DNA from: Candidatus Reconcilbacillus cellulovorans
GTDB lineage: Bacteria; Bacillota; Bacilli; Paenibacillales; Reconciliibacillaceae
Assembly (NCBI GenBank): GCA_002507565.1
Contig: MOXJ01000017.1
Coordinates: forward strand, 1 to 58,278
Direction of reading: 5' to 3'
Length of the DNA: 58,278 nucleotides
How positions within the stretch are numbered: position 1 is the first letter of the stretch; each line of letters starts with the position of its first letter. Positions 27,973 to 40,060 of this stretch are shown here, piece after piece. The notes under the pieces are model-generated. The model saw nothing but the letters and a program-made list of their open reading frames with translations, made no database searches and was not told the origin of the DNA. Position numbers and translations under genes: made by a program.

Positions 27973-28610
27973 TGGAATATTTGCGGGGTAAGGCGGTTTA
28001 CGTCGGACGTGATTGCCTTGTCGTCGACGTCGGCGGTATCGGCTACCGGATCGTCTGTCCAGACCCGCGCGCGTTTCGGCCTGCGGCGGGAGGGGAAACG
28101 GTCGTCTACGTCCATCAGGTCGTCCGGGAGGACGCCGTTTTGTTGTACGGGTTCCCGACACGCGAGGAGCAGCAGTTGTTCCGCCTGTTGCTCCACGTCA
28201 GCGGCGTCGGGCCGAAAGTGGCGCTCGGCGTATTGACCGGCGGTTCGCCGGACAGCGTGATTCGCGCCGTTCTCCAGGAAAATCTTGATTTCTTGAGCAA
28301 ATTGCCTGGTGTCGGAAAAAAGACAGCTCAAAGAATTATTTTGGAGTTGAAAGAAAAAATTTTAAAACGCGAGACGTACTTCGATCTGTTGGATGCCGCC
28401 GTTTTGCAGGCGGAAGACAGCAGTCGAGACGGGTTGCCGGCGTCGGCCGGCGTCGGCGGATGGGATGAGGCGCGCGAGGCGCTCGTCGCGCTCGGCTATA
28501 CGTCGGCGGAGGCGGAACGCGTTTATCGGCGCATTAAGGATACCGTCGATCCTGCCGCTCCCGTCGACGTCTGGGTCCGGTCGGCGCTTCGCGCGCTCGA
28601 CGAAAGGTGA
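27969..28610 (+). CDS. ruvA: Holliday junction branch-migration protein RuvA
   Basis: 213 residues: OB-fold (1-62, [12 protein letters not shown]), tandem helix-hairpin-helix ([14 protein letters not shown] and [19 protein letters not shown]), acidic linker and the C-terminal RuvB-binding domain. Slightly longer linker than usual. ATG 27969 overlaps ruvC by 4 nt; a second ATG is adjacent. Confidence 0.98.
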   Translation: MMEYLRGKAVYVGRDCLVVDVGGIGYRIVCPDPRAFRPAAGGETVVYVHQVVREDAVLLYGFPTREEQQLFRLLLHVSGVGPKVALGVLTGGSPDSVIRAVLQENLDFLSKLPGVGKKTAQRIILELKEKILKRETYFDLLDAAVLQAEDSSRDGLPASAGVGGWDEAREALVALGYTSAEAERVYRRIKDTVDPAAPVDVWVRSALRALDER

Positions 28611-28615
28611 AGGAG

Positions 28616-29644
28616 ATGGAAGAGAGGATCGTTTCGGCGCGGTTTCTGGCGGAAGACCATTCGATGGAGCTCAGCCTCCGGCCGCGGTTTCTCGACGAGG
28701 TGATCGGGCAAGACCGCGTCAAGAAAAACCTGAAAATTTACATCGAGGCGGCGAAACAGCGGCGGGAGCCGCTCGATCACGTGCTGCTCTGCGGGCCGCC
28801 GGGGCTCGGCAAAACGACGCTGTCCAACATTATCGCCAACGAGCTGGGCGTCAACATCCGCGTGACGTCCGGGCCGGCCATCGAGCGCCCCGGCGATCTC
28901 GCGGCGATTTTGACGAACCTACAGCCGGGCGACGTGTTGTTTATCGACGAAATCCACCGGTTGCACCGTACGGTGGAAGAAGTGCTGTACCCGGCGATGG
29001 AAGATTTCGCGCTGGACATCGTCATCGGCAAAGGGCCGGGCGCCCGTTCGCTTCGGCTTGATTTGCCGCCGTTTACGCTGGTCGGGGCGACGACGCGTCC
29101 GGGGCTTCTGTCGCATCCGCTGCGCGACCGCTTCGGCGTCGTCGGACGGCTGGAATACTATTCGGTGCAGGAGCTGGCGTACATCGTGGCCAGATCGGCC
29201 GAAATCCTGAAAATCCCGCTTGCCGGCGACGCTGCGGAAGAGATCGGCCGCCGAGCGCGCGGCACGCCGCGGATTGCCAACCGGTTGCTCAAGCGCGTCC
29301 GAGATTATGCGCAGGTCGTCGGCGACGGCATCGTGACGGGCGACGTCGCGCGGGCTGCACTGGAGCAAATTCAGGTCGACCCGCTCGGGCTCGATCCGGT
29401 CGACCGCAGGCTGATGGAGACGATCATGGTTCATTTCGAGGGAGGTCCGGTCGGCCTCGAGACCGTCGCGGCGATGGTCGGAGAGGACAGCCAGACGATC
29501 GAGGACGTCTACGAGCCGTATTTGATGCAGATCGGATTTTTGCAGCGGACGCCTCGCGGACGGGTGGCGACGCCTCAGGCATACCGGCATTTCGGGCTGA
29601 CGCCGCCGGAGCGCATTCGCGCGGTCGGGGAGGCGGGATTATGA
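28616..29644 (+). CDS. ruvB: Holliday junction helicase motor RuvB
   Basis: 342 residues, AAA+ ATPase. Walker [10 protein letters not shown], Walker [10 protein letters not shown], sensor GATTRPGLL, arginine finger region LRDRFG, then a winged helix. ATG 28616 is chosen because GAAAGG lies 8 nt upstream; the GTG at 28607 that overlaps ruvA is poorly placed. Confidence 0.98.
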   Translation: MEERIVSARFLAEDHSMELSLRPRFLDEVIGQDRVKKNLKIYIEAAKQRREPLDHVLLCGPPGLGKTTLSNIIANELGVNIRVTSGPAIERPGDLAAILTNLQPGDVLFIDEIHRLHRTVEEVLYPAMEDFALDIVIGKGPGARSLRLDLPPFTLVGATTRPGLLSHPLRDRFGVVGRLEYYSVQELAYIVARSAEILKIPLAGDAAEEIGRRARGTPRIANRLLKRVRDYAQVVGDGIVTGDVARAALEQIQVDPLGLDPVDRRLMETIMVHFEGGPVGLETVAAMVGEDSQTIEDVYEPYLMQIGFLQRTPRGRVATPQAYRHFGLTPPERIRAVGEAGL

Positions 29645-31736
29645 AGTCTCCTCAAAGTCGGCGGCTGCGGTTGTGCCGGATTGCGGCCTGCATCGCCGCC
29701 GCGTTTGCGGCCGCGTCATTCACGGGGCCGGCCGGGCGATCCGCAGCGGAACAGCCGCGAGCCTCCCAGGCTTCGACGTTCGTGCTGCCGGAGTCGATCC
29801 GCGTTGCGCTTTATCTCGATTCGGACAGATCGTTTCGCCGCACGACCGCGGCCGTCACCCTGTCGCATCCGCAAGGTTTACGCATCGGCATCCGTTCGGA
29901 ACAAGGTTTTCGCGTGTGGGCGGAAATCGGCGGCGGCAAAGCCGTCCGTTTCAGCCCGGACGGTTACCGGATCATAGCGGCGGAGACAGAAGACGCGGCC
30001 AGCGCCCGGTCACGGGCGGAATCGCTCGTCGCCGCGAAGGAGCCGGCGTTTGTCCGGAGCGTCGCCCGCGCAGGCAAGCCGCCACTTTACCAGGTGTGGA
30101 TCGGGCCGTTTTCGACGCTGGAAGAAGCGGTGCAGGAAAAAGCGCGGCAGTCTGAATCGCTGCGCGTCGCCGGGCCGTTGCGGTTGGCCGTCGGTCCGTT
30201 TGCGACTCGAGACGAGGCGGTTGCGACGGCCGCCGGGTTGGCGTCGGATGGTTGGACGGCTTTCACCGCTTTGGCCGAGCGCGACGGTCGTCCTGTTTAT
30301 TTTGCGGCGATCGGCGAGGAGACCGATCCGACGGCGCTGGAAACGCTGCGTCGGGAGCTTGCCGCGCGCCGCCCCGATTTGCGCCCGACGGCGCTGAAAC
30401 CTCCTTATTTGGTGTTTTGGGACGGTTTTTCCGAAGCGCCTGCTCATGTTTCGTACGGTTACGGCGAAGGAGTGCCTCCGGTCCGCGTCGCGGCGCCGAC
30501 GGCGGGCATTTCGGTCGCGGAGAAAAACGCTGCCTACCGCGGAGAGATCGAACTGTTCGTCCATCGCGGAAAGATGGCGGTCGTCAACGAGTTGCCGCTT
30601 GAACAGTATCTTTATTCGGTGACCGGCTCGGAGACGGGTTCCGGCTGGCCTGCGGAAGCGCTGAAGGCGCAGGCGGTCGCCGCCCGGTCGTTTGCGCTGG
30701 CGCGGAAAAACCGTTACGGCGTCGCGGATGTGTCGGACAGCACGCTCGATCAGGCGTACGCCGGGATAAACGGGGAGACGCCGGAAGCGACGGCGGCCGT
30801 CGATGCCACGCGAGGGGAAGTGTTGACGATCGGCGGCCGACCGCTGGAGGCGCTGTTTCATTCCAACGCCGGCGGAATGACCGCCGATCCCGAGGAGGTC
30901 TGGGGAATTCCGAACGACGCATACCGGCCCGTCAACAGTCCGGATGAGGCGGCCGCCGCCGGGAAGCCGCTCTGGTATCGGGTCTGGCTCGATTCCGGGG
31001 AGACCGGCTATGTTCGGTCGGATCTGTTGCGCGAGACGGGCCGGACACGCGGGGGGTTTCCCGTGATGGAGGCGGTCGTCGACGGTGCCCGCGTGCGGCC
31101 CGTTCCGCTCGCTTCGGATGAGGTGGCGCCGAAAATCGCAGAATTGCCGCTCGGGGCGACGGTCGTGCGGATCGGGGAAACCGTCGAATCGAATGCGTTT
31201 GCGTGGATGCGCGGCCCGTACCGCGCCGTCGACGTCGCCGAGCGGCTTCGCGCCGCCGGGTGGTCGGGGGGAATTCCGCGCACGTTGGAAGTCGCCGCCG
31301 TCGGCCCGTCCGGACGGGTCGTCTCGGTCGGCGCCGACGGCCGTCCGGTCGAGGTCGCCTATCCCGACGCGTATCGCGGAATATTTTTCGGCTTGCCGAG
31401 CGGCAAGTTCCGGATCGAAGAGACGGGACGGTTCCGCGTGCTCGGAGCGGACGGCAACGCGCGCGATCTGTACGGGGAGCCCGGAGAGCGGGTGTACGCC
31501 GTCGGCGAAGACGGCGTTCCTGTGGAACTGACGTCCGCGACGCGCATCGTGACGGACGGGGAAACCGTCCGCGTCGGAACGAAGGACGCCCGGTTCGTGT
31601 TTTACGGCAACGGGCTTGGCCACGGCGTCGGCATGTCGCAATGGGGAGCACGGGCGCTGGCCGAGCGCGGGTACGATTACCGCGCCATTTTAAGATTTTA
31701 TTATCAGGGCGCAACATTGGAAAAGGGCGGTCGGTC

Positions 31737-31740
<4 letters not shown>
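29641..31740 (+). CDS. SpoIID/LytB-domain protein with N-terminal SPOR-like repeats
   Basis: 699 residues: a signal peptide (1-36), a region with SPOR-like units (about 135-245: [39 protein letters not shown]), then the SpoIID domain ([69 protein letters not shown]). SpoIID is a lytic transglycosylase needed for engulfment; the B. subtilis enzyme is about half this size and lies elsewhere. The protein between ruvB and queA is a larger paralogue in Paenibacillaceae-type genomes (from family knowledge). It overlaps ruvB by ATGA and queA by 4 nt, so it is coupled to DNA repair genes. Exact substrate unknown. Confidence 0.85.
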
Positions 31741-33924
<2,184 letters not shown>

Positions 33925-33960
33925 CGGAACAAACATCCCGGAAGGAAGGAAGTCGGAACG

Positions 33961-34299
33961 ATGTGGCTGTCGGCACAGGAATCCGCAAACGCAGCGGCAG
34001 GCACGGCGGCGATCGTCCAGGGGTTCATCATCCCGCTCGTGTTGATGCTGGCGGTATTCTATTTTCTGCTCATCCGCCCGCAGCAGAAGCGTCAGAAAGC
34101 GCGCAACGCCATGCTGAACTCGCTGAAAAAGGGCGACAAAGTCGTCACGATCGGCGGCCTGCACGGCACGATTGTCGAATTGACGGACGATACCGTCGTG
34201 CTCAGGGTCAACGACGTGACTAAAATGACGTTCGACCGGACCGCGATCAACGCGGTGATCAAACCCGCTCCCGAGCCGAACGCAAAGTCGGAAAATTGA
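33961..34299 (+). CDS. yajC: Preprotein translocase accessory protein YajC
   Basis: 112 residues: one membrane helix (about 19-38, GFIIPLVLMLAVFYFLLIRP) followed by the conserved QQKRQKARNAMLNSLKKGDKV and GLHGTIVELTDDTVVL. Associates with SecDF, which is encoded at 37.8 kb. The N-terminal extension before the helix is a little longer than usual. Confidence 0.96.
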   Translation: MWLSAQESANAAAGTAAIVQGFIIPLVLMLAVFYFLLIRPQQKRQKARNAMLNSLKKGDKVVTIGGLHGTIVELTDDTVVLRVNDVTKMTFDRTAINAVIKPAPEPNAKSEN

Positions 34300-34311
34300 C
34301 AGTCGCCGTAG

Positions 34312-34366
34312 AAGCCCCCGCCCATGCCGGTTCGCAAAGCCGAAGCGCATGTCGGGGGCTTGTTGC
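34312..34366. terminator. Long stem-loop between convergent yajC and PAP2 genes
   Basis: AAGCCCCCG (34312-34320) pairs with CGGGGGCTT (34353-34361), with an inner CATGC/GCATG pair. The T-tract is weak (TTGTTG), so termination is probable but not certain. Confidence 0.5.
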
Positions 34367-34417
34367 GCCGGCTTTTGGTGCGGGCCGCTCATGCATCGGC
34401 AGTTGTGCGGTCGATGT

Positions 34418-35254
34418 TCATCCGGCGGTGTTGCGCATCGCCGTTTTCCGCGCCGTCCAACGCGCGGCGGCATTCATATCGGCCAGTTTCTGCGCGGTGA
34501 AGGCGGCCGTTGCTCCCAATGCCAGGCCGGCGACCATGTCTGCCGTCCAGTGGATTCCAAGGTAAAAAATTGAAGTCACAATGACAGCGGCAGCGACAGC
34601 GGTGCACCACCTCCAGAAGCGGTTGCCGCTTTTGCGTGCAAGCAACGCCATCGTGACAGAAATCGACGTGTGCAGACTCGGGAAGCTGTTATCCAAATCC
34701 GACAAATGCCGGTACGTTGATTCAAAGTTCGGGTACACTTCGAGCATCGGGAACTGGACGTTTTGTGAAAACGCATGCACTTCCTTTACGGGGAAGAAAA
34801 GGTAAAATGGTATAGCAAGAATGTAGTTTAACATGACGGCATAGCAGACTGCGCGATAAAGCCGGAAGTTGCGCTCGTAGGCATACAGAATTAGCGAGCC
34901 GATTAGCATCGTCTGAAATACGACGACATAGAAATAGGCGAAGACCGGCGTCAGCCACGGGTGATAAAGCAGCGACTGGATACGTGCGACCGTGTCGCCT
35001 TCGATTCGAAAAATCCACGCCGTTTTATCGGAAGAAAGGGAAAAAGCGTTTTCCAGGGAGATCTCCAGTTTGTTCAGCAGCAACACCGCCAACATGGCGG
35101 CGAAATGAAGCGCAAACGTTCTGGACTTTTTCAGTCTCTCCACGAAAAACTGCGCCGCGCCCAACGGGGGACGGCCGAGGGCGCCCCACAGCAAGACGAA
35201 GACGGTCGCCGCCGTGTATAGTGCGATAAACCCCAAATTCGGAAACAAATTCAT
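34418..35254 (-). CDS. Membrane PAP2-family phosphatase
   Basis: 278 residues, about six membrane helices. PAP2 motifs 2 and 3 are present: SFPSLHTSISVTMALLA (histidine in the S/H motif) and SIFYLGIHWTADMVAG (His and Asp). Motif 1 is weak. The arrangement resembles the inositol-phosphorylceramide-synthase-like PAP2 group, which hydrolyse or transfer lipid phosphates; the true substrate is unknown. ATG 35254-35252 with GGGGAGG upstream on the minus strand is the start. Base composition is somewhat AT-richer than its neighbours, so it may be a lineage-specific insertion. Confidence 0.85.
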   Translation of the reverse strand: MNLFPNLGFIALYTAATVFVLLWGALGRPPLGAAQFFVERLKKSRTFALHFAAMLAVLLLNKLEISLENAFSLSSDKTAWIFRIEGDTVARIQSLLYHPWLTPVFAYFYVVVFQTMLIGSLILYAYERNFRLYRAVCYAVMLNYILAIPFYLFFPVKEVHAFSQNVQFPMLEVYPNFESTYRHLSDLDNSFPSLHTSISVTMALLARKSGNRFWRWCTAVAAAVIVTSIFYLGIHWTADMVAGLALGATAAFTAQKLADMNAAARWTARKTAMRNTAG

Positions 35255-35306
35255 TAGCCGTGCGTCCTCCCCACGTCCGCGCATATGCAGGCCGCAATCC
35301 GTGACC

Positions 35307-35315
35307 ATTATAACA
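35307..35315 (-). promoter_or_regulatory. Extended -10 promoter of the PAP2 gene
   Basis: On the minus strand TGTTATAAT (-10 at 35312-35307) lies about 55 bp before the start. No good -35 box is seen, as often with extended -10 promoters. Confidence 0.5.
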
Positions 35316-35355
35316 CAAGCGGAAGGAATCGCGTGAGGAGCGCACTTTGCTCGAA

Positions 35356-35730
35356 CTAGGCCGATGTTTTGCTGGAGCCGACGCCGATCATGCCGCCCAG
35401 GACACCCGACGGCACCGAGATCGACGCCGTCAGCAGCGAATGTTTCGTCCACGGCACGTCGAAGGCGAGAAATCCGACCAGCAAAACGGCGACGGCATAC
35501 GCCATGCCGAAGCATCCTCCGATGTACCAACCGCGGACGCCGGTTTTTCTCGCCGCGGCGAAGCCGCCTATCAGGGCGGCCACGGCATGGATGGGGTATA
35601 CGGCGGTTTCTAAAGATTGCTCGCGAAGGTCGGTTGCCGTCAGAAACCCGGCGAATGCTGCCGAGAAAACGCCGAGGCAGGTGAAAGAGACGGCCATCCC
35701 GACGGCGAAGGCGGTGCCGATTCGGTGCAT
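35356..35730 (-). CDS. TIGR04086-family membrane protein
   Basis: 124 residues with four predicted membrane helices. The pattern of four helices and the GG-rich loops matches the TIGR04086 family, which in spore formers is generally encoded next to yajC and spoVB. Function unknown. GGGAGGG precedes ATG 35730-35728. It lies between PAP2 and SpoVB, all on the minus strand. Confidence 0.75.
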   Translation of the reverse strand: MHRIGTAFAVGMAVSFTCLGVFSAAFAGFLTATDLREQSLETAVYPIHAVAALIGGFAAARKTGVRGWYIGGCFGMAYAVAVLLVGFLAFDVPWTKHSLLTASISVPSGVLGGMIGVGSSKTSA

Positions 35731-35754
35731 CGCGATTCCCTCCCGTTTCGGCGA

Positions 35755-37332
35755 TTATCGCCTGAGGATTACTCTAAGCATTCCGCGCGGATCGATTAGG
35801 CCAAGCCACGCGGCAGAGAAGGTGTAGACGGCGAAACCGGCGGAGCAGGCGGCCGCAAAGCGGACCGACGGTTCGGCGAATGCGGTCAGCCGGGCGGTCA
35901 GCACGACGGCGGCGGCCATGAATGTCATGCATGCCGCCGTTTTGGCCAGATCGCCGACCAACCCGACGCGAATCCCGAGCAGCCGGACGACGCTTGCCGC
36001 GTGGAGTATGGTGACGAGGACCATGTTCACGTTGATGGCGACGACGGCACCGTAGATCCCCCACTCCGGCCGGCTTGCAAGGACGACGATCAAGACGAGC
36101 TTCACGACGGCTCCAACGACCGTATTCCGTAGGGCGGCGCCAGGTCGGTCGAGCGCTTGAAGCGCCGCTTGAAGCGGGCCCTGAACGTACAGCATCAGGG
36201 CGAACGGCGCCATCATGCCGAGCATCCGGCCCGTTTCGCCGTTGCGGTATAACAGTCGACAAAGCGGTTCGGAAAGGACGAACATGGCGGTGACAAACGG
36301 CGCCCCGGCGACGAGCGAAAGCCGAATCGACTGCGACAGTCGCCGACGTACGGCGTCTCTGTCATTGCGGGCTGCCGCTTCCGACAGGGCGGGCACGAGC
36401 GAAACCGACAGCGAGTACGTCAGTGCAGTCGGCAACAGCAAGACCGGGATCACCATTCCCTGGAGCATGCCGTATTGGGCCGTCGCGACGGACGCCGCGA
36501 CGCCGGCGGCGGCCAGGCTTTGGACGATGAGCACCGATTCGAGAAAATAGGAGGCCGACCCGACGAGCCGACTTCCGGTAACCGGAGCGGCGATTTTCAG
36601 CAGTTTTCCCAGCACCGACCGGACGGTCGCGTCGGATTCGGATTTGCCCGCCGGGGCCACGGACGTTCCGTCGCGAAGGGGGGAAGTTGAACGGCGCCAA
36701 GCGCCGACAAGCATCAACATCCCGGCCAATTCGCCGGCGGCGACGCCGAGCATTGCGCCTGCGGCGGCGTATTCGACGCCGTAACGCATGAGCCAGGCCG
36801 ACAACGCCAGCACGGCGACGATCCGGACGACGGTTTCGACGATTTGGGACGAAGCGGGAGGGATCATGTTTTGTTTTCCCTGGAAGTATCCGCGAAGCAC
36901 TGCTGAAACGGCGACGATCGGCAAAATCGGCGCCATGCATCGAAACGCTGCCGACACGCGTTCGTCCGTAAACAGCGTCCCGACTAGCAGGTCCGAGACG
37001 GCCAGAAATCCGCCCGCCAACAGAAGACCCGCACCGAACGTCGCCGCCAGCGCCGCGGACAGCGTTTTGCGGATCGATCGTTCATCGTTGCGTGAGTCCG
37101 CTTCCGCGACCAGTTTGGCGACGCTTAAAGGAATGCCGCCCGTGATCACCGTCAGCAAAACGATGAGCAGCGGATAACCCATCTGATACAGGCCCACGCC
37201 GTCTGCGCCGATCATCCGCGGCAAGGCGATGCGGGGGACGAAGCCGAGCAGACGGTTGACGACGCCGGCGGCGGCCAACACGAGCGTTCCGGCGATGAAC
37301 GATTGGCGTGAGCGGGAACTGTTCGAACGCAG
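35755..37332 (-). CDS. spoVB: SpoVB-type MATE/MVF lipid flippase (polysaccharide biosynthesis protein)
   Basis: About 525 residues, fourteen predicted membrane helices. The N-terminus (SFIAGTLVLAAAGVVNRLLGF) matches SpoVB, whose members move lipid-linked precursors for the spore cortex. A GTG at 37281 would remove about 17 residues, including half of the conserved SFIAGTL start. The frame upstream contains only CTG (37332-37330), 8 nt behind GGGGGG, the same arrangement as at 4998; no ATG, GTG or TTG is available there before a stop. The conventional start 37281 remains possible. Confidence 0.88.
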   Translation of the reverse strand: MRSNSSRSRQSFIAGTLVLAAAGVVNRLLGFVPRIALPRMIGADGVGLYQMGYPLLIVLLTVITGGIPLSVAKLVAEADSRNDERSIRKTLSAALAATFGAGLLLAGGFLAVSDLLVGTLFTDERVSAAFRCMAPILPIVAVSAVLRGYFQGKQNMIPPASSQIVETVVRIVAVLALSAWLMRYGVEYAAAGAMLGVAAGELAGMLMLVGAWRRSTSPLRDGTSVAPAGKSESDATVRSVLGKLLKIAAPVTGSRLVGSASYFLESVLIVQSLAAAGVAASVATAQYGMLQGMVIPVLLLPTALTYSLSVSLVPALSEAAARNDRDAVRRRLSQSIRLSLVAGAPFVTAMFVLSEPLCRLLYRNGETGRMLGMMAPFALMLYVQGPLQAALQALDRPGAALRNTVVGAVVKLVLIVVLASRPEWGIYGAVVAINVNMVLVTILHAASVVRLLGIRVGLVGDLAKTAACMTFMAAAVVLTARLTAFAEPSVRFAAACSAGFAVYTFSAAWLGLIDPRGMLRVILRR

Positions 37333-37466
37333 CGCGTTGTCCCCCCGATCCGGCAGAATGGTTACGTCCTATGGATATGCCGGCTTGTTTCTCTCTCATG
37401 ACTTCTTTGCAGGAATTCGCAGTCCGGCCGCGAATTTAAGACCGTAAGAACGGGGGCGATCGGGCG

Positions 37467-37715
37467 ATGCAAGATGCCGTTGCGTTGTCGGAACGGGAGC
37501 TGGAAGAAGCGATTCGGCTGATGTGCGAAAGCAAAGCGGACGAGTTCCGACTGCTCGGGTACGAATCGATCACCGCCGAAGACGTCTGGGAATGCGTGCG
37601 CGAACGGTACCGGACGGACGGCCTTCCTCGGCTTTACCGGCTGGCTTCCGACATCTTGTCGCTGAAGCCGACGGAATGGATGAACTGGGCAACGCTCAAA
37701 GCGTTGCGCCCGTAG
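37467..37715 (+). CDS. comN: Post-transcriptional regulator (ComN-like)
   Basis: 82 residues, acidic and helical, with VWECVRERYRT and LYRLASDILSLKPTEWMNW. Matches the short family of post-transcriptional regulators of competence gene comE in B. subtilis. It lies upstream of secDF, as in B. subtilis. ATG 37467 is the only sensible start; the 134-bp region back to spoVB holds no clear promoter. Confidence 0.8.
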   Translation: MQDAVALSERELEEAIRLMCESKADEFRLLGYESITAEDVWECVRERYRTDGLPRLYRLASDILSLKPTEWMNWATLKALRP

Positions 37716-37742
37716 CCGCCGCTCGGCGGCGACGCCTCGATT

Positions 37743-37771
37743 TTGGTTTCGCGGCGAGGGTGGATTATAAT
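37743..37771 (+). promoter_or_regulatory. Promoter of secDF
   Basis: TTGGTT (37743-37748), 17-nt spacer, TATAAT (37766-37771), 36 bp upstream of the start. Confidence 0.75.
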
Positions 37772-37806
37772 AGGGGTATTGAAGTCGGGAAGGGAGACAG
37801 GCCGTC

Positions 37807-40017
37807 ATGAACTCGAAAAGAATCGCGGCGTTTGTGGCGACGGTCGTTATCGCGCTCGGCGTCGTCGTCGCCACCATGCCTTTTTTGTTGTCCTCGATCC
37901 GTCTCGGCCTCGACTTAAAAGGCGGATTTGAAATTTTGTACGTGGCCGAACCGTTGGAAGGACAAGGCGAAGTGACGCACGACGCTCTTGTCCGGACGGC
38001 GCAAAGTCTGGAGCGGCGCGCAAATCAGACCGGTGTCGAGGAGCCCGACATCGTGGTCGAAGGCAAAAACCGCATTCGCGTCCGCATCGCCGGTGTTACG
38101 GACGAGGCGAAAGTACGCGAAATCTTGAAAAAGCCCGTTCAGTTGACGTTCCGCAGCGCCGAAGGTTGCAAGGACGCGGGCGACTATTGCAAAATCGAGC
38201 TTCTCGGGACCGATTTCAAGGAAGGCGCGGCGAAAGTCGTCTACGATCAGCTGAATCGCCCCGTCGTCGAGATCGAAGTCAAGGATAAAGCGAAATTTGC
38301 GGACGTTACCCGCCGGCTTGTCGGCAAACCGCTGGCGATTTATCTGAACGACGAGCTGTTGTCCGCTCCTGTCGTTCAGCAGGAACTGACGGACGGCCGG
38401 GCGCAGATTACGGGCAGTTACACGTACGAAGAGGCCAAACAGCTCGCCGATACGATCAATCTCGGCGCTTTGCCGCTTAAGTTGACTGAAAAATATACGC
38501 AATCGGTCGGTGCGACGCTCGGTCAGCGTTCACTCGAACAGACGCTCACCGCCGGTGTCGTCGGATCGATTCTGATTCTCGTGTTCATGCTGGCCGTCTA
38601 CCGGCTGCCCGGCATCGTCGCCGCAGTGTCGCTCATCGTCTATACGTGGGCGCTGCTCGGTCTATTTGTTTTAATGAACGCGACGATGACGCTGCCGGGA
38701 ATCGCGGCGTTCGTGCTCGGAATGGGAATGGCGGTCGACGCGAACATCATCACTTACGAGCGGATCCGAGAAGAAATCCGCAGCGGCAAAAGCCTTCTTT
38801 CAAGTCTGAAGGCCGGTTCGCGCCAGTCGCTCAGGACGATTCTCGACGCCAACCTGACGACGGTGCTTGCCGCCGCTGTTCTCTACTACGTCGGGGGGGC
38901 CGGCGCGATCAAAGGTTTCTCCCTGACGCTCATCCTCAGTATTGCCGTCAGCATGCTGTCCAACGTGTTGTTCTCTCGGTTTTTGCTTTATCTGTTAATC
39001 CGTAGCAATCTCTGGAAAAAACCCGAACATTTCGGCGTGCGTGCTTCCGAAATTACCGACTTGAAAGCGGCCGATTCCGAAAAAAGGAAATCGGAAGCCC
39101 GCCGGCTTGTCCGGTTTGATTTCGTCCGCCATCGCAACCGGTTTTTCGCCGGATCGTTGGCGATCACGGCGCTCGGCGTTGCGACGCTGGCCGTGTTCGG
39201 GTTCAATTACGGCGTTGACTTCAAGGCGGGCACGTCGCTTGACGTGGTCGTCGGCAAGCCGGTGGACAAAGCGAAGGCGGTTCAGCTTCTGGAAACCGCG
39301 ATCGGCGAACGCCTGAAGGCGCAGCCGACGATCGGGGGAGTAAACGGTGAACGCGTGTCCGCGAGATTCGACCGTGTGCTGTCGTCCGAGGAGATCAATC
39401 GGGTCAAGGATGCATTCGCCAAGGAGTACGGGACCAACGTCGCCGTGGAAGAAAATACGGTCGACCCCGTCATCGCGCGCGAACTCGGGCGCAATGCGAT
39501 GATCGCTGTGGCGATCGCGAGCGTCGGCATCATGCTGTACGTCGCCGTCCGTTTCGAATGGCGGTTCGCGCTCGCCGCGATTGTCGCGTTGTTGCACGAC
39601 GCGTTCATCGTCATCAGCGTTTTCTCGCTCTTTCGGCTCGAAGTCAACTTGCCGTTTGTGGCGGCCGTCTTGACGATCATCGGTTATTCGATCAACGATA
39701 CGATCGTCATTTTCGACCGGATTCGCGAAAACTTGCGGTTTGCGAAGCTGCGGTCGTTCGACGACCTGGCGAACCTGGTCAACCGCAGCGTCTGGCAGAC
39801 AATGGCGCGGTCGATCAACACGGTTTTGACGGTGCTGTTTGCGTCCGTCATGTTGCTTATTCTCGGAAGCGAGTCGATCCGGCTGTTTTCGCTGGCGATG
39901 ACGGTCGGTCTCGTGGCGGGGGCGTATTCGTCGGTTTGCATTGCGAGCTCGATCTGGATTTTGCTGAAAAAAGGGTCGATCGGACGGTCGCCCGCCGCCA
40001 AGCCGGAGACGCCGTAA
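37807..40017 (+). CDS. secDF: Fused protein-export membrane protein SecDF
   Basis: 736 residues: SecD half (membrane helix 1, large external domain, helices 2-6) fused to SecF half. LGLDLKGGFEILYV, GMGMAVDANIITYERIREE and, in the SecF half, GYSINDTIVIFDRIREN are the proton-path motifs. Pulls preproteins using the proton gradient. Fused SecDF is typical of Bacillus. AGGGAG precedes ATG 37807. Confidence 0.97.
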   Translation: MNSKRIAAFVATVVIALGVVVATMPFLLSSIRLGLDLKGGFEILYVAEPLEGQGEVTHDALVRTAQSLERRANQTGVEEPDIVVEGKNRIRVRIAGVTDEAKVREILKKPVQLTFRSAEGCKDAGDYCKIELLGTDFKEGAAKVVYDQLNRPVVEIEVKDKAKFADVTRRLVGKPLAIYLNDELLSAPVVQQELTDGRAQITGSYTYEEAKQLADTINLGALPLKLTEKYTQSVGATLGQRSLEQTLTAGVVGSILILVFMLAVYRLPGIVAAVSLIVYTWALLGLFVLMNATMTLPGIAAFVLGMGMAVDANIITYERIREEIRSGKSLLSSLKAGSRQSLRTILDANLTTVLAAAVLYYVGGAGAIKGFSLTLILSIAVSMLSNVLFSRFLLYLLIRSNLWKKPEHFGVRASEITDLKAADSEKRKSEARRLVRFDFVRHRNRFFAGSLAITALGVATLAVFGFNYGVDFKAGTSLDVVVGKPVDKAKAVQLLETAIGERLKAQPTIGGVNGERVSARFDRVLSSEEINRVKDAFAKEYGTNVAVEENTVDPVIARELGRNAMIAVAIASVGIMLYVAVRFEWRFALAAIVALLHDAFIVISVFSLFRLEVNLPFVAAVLTIIGYSINDTIVIFDRIRENLRFAKLRSFDDLANLVNRSVWQTMARSINTVLTVLFASVMLLILGSESIRLFSLAMTVGLVAGAYSSVCIASSIWILLKKGSIGRSPAAKPETP

Positions 40018-40060
40018 GCAGAGAATGGGACGTGCAGACGGGGTGAAAGGACGGATCGGC

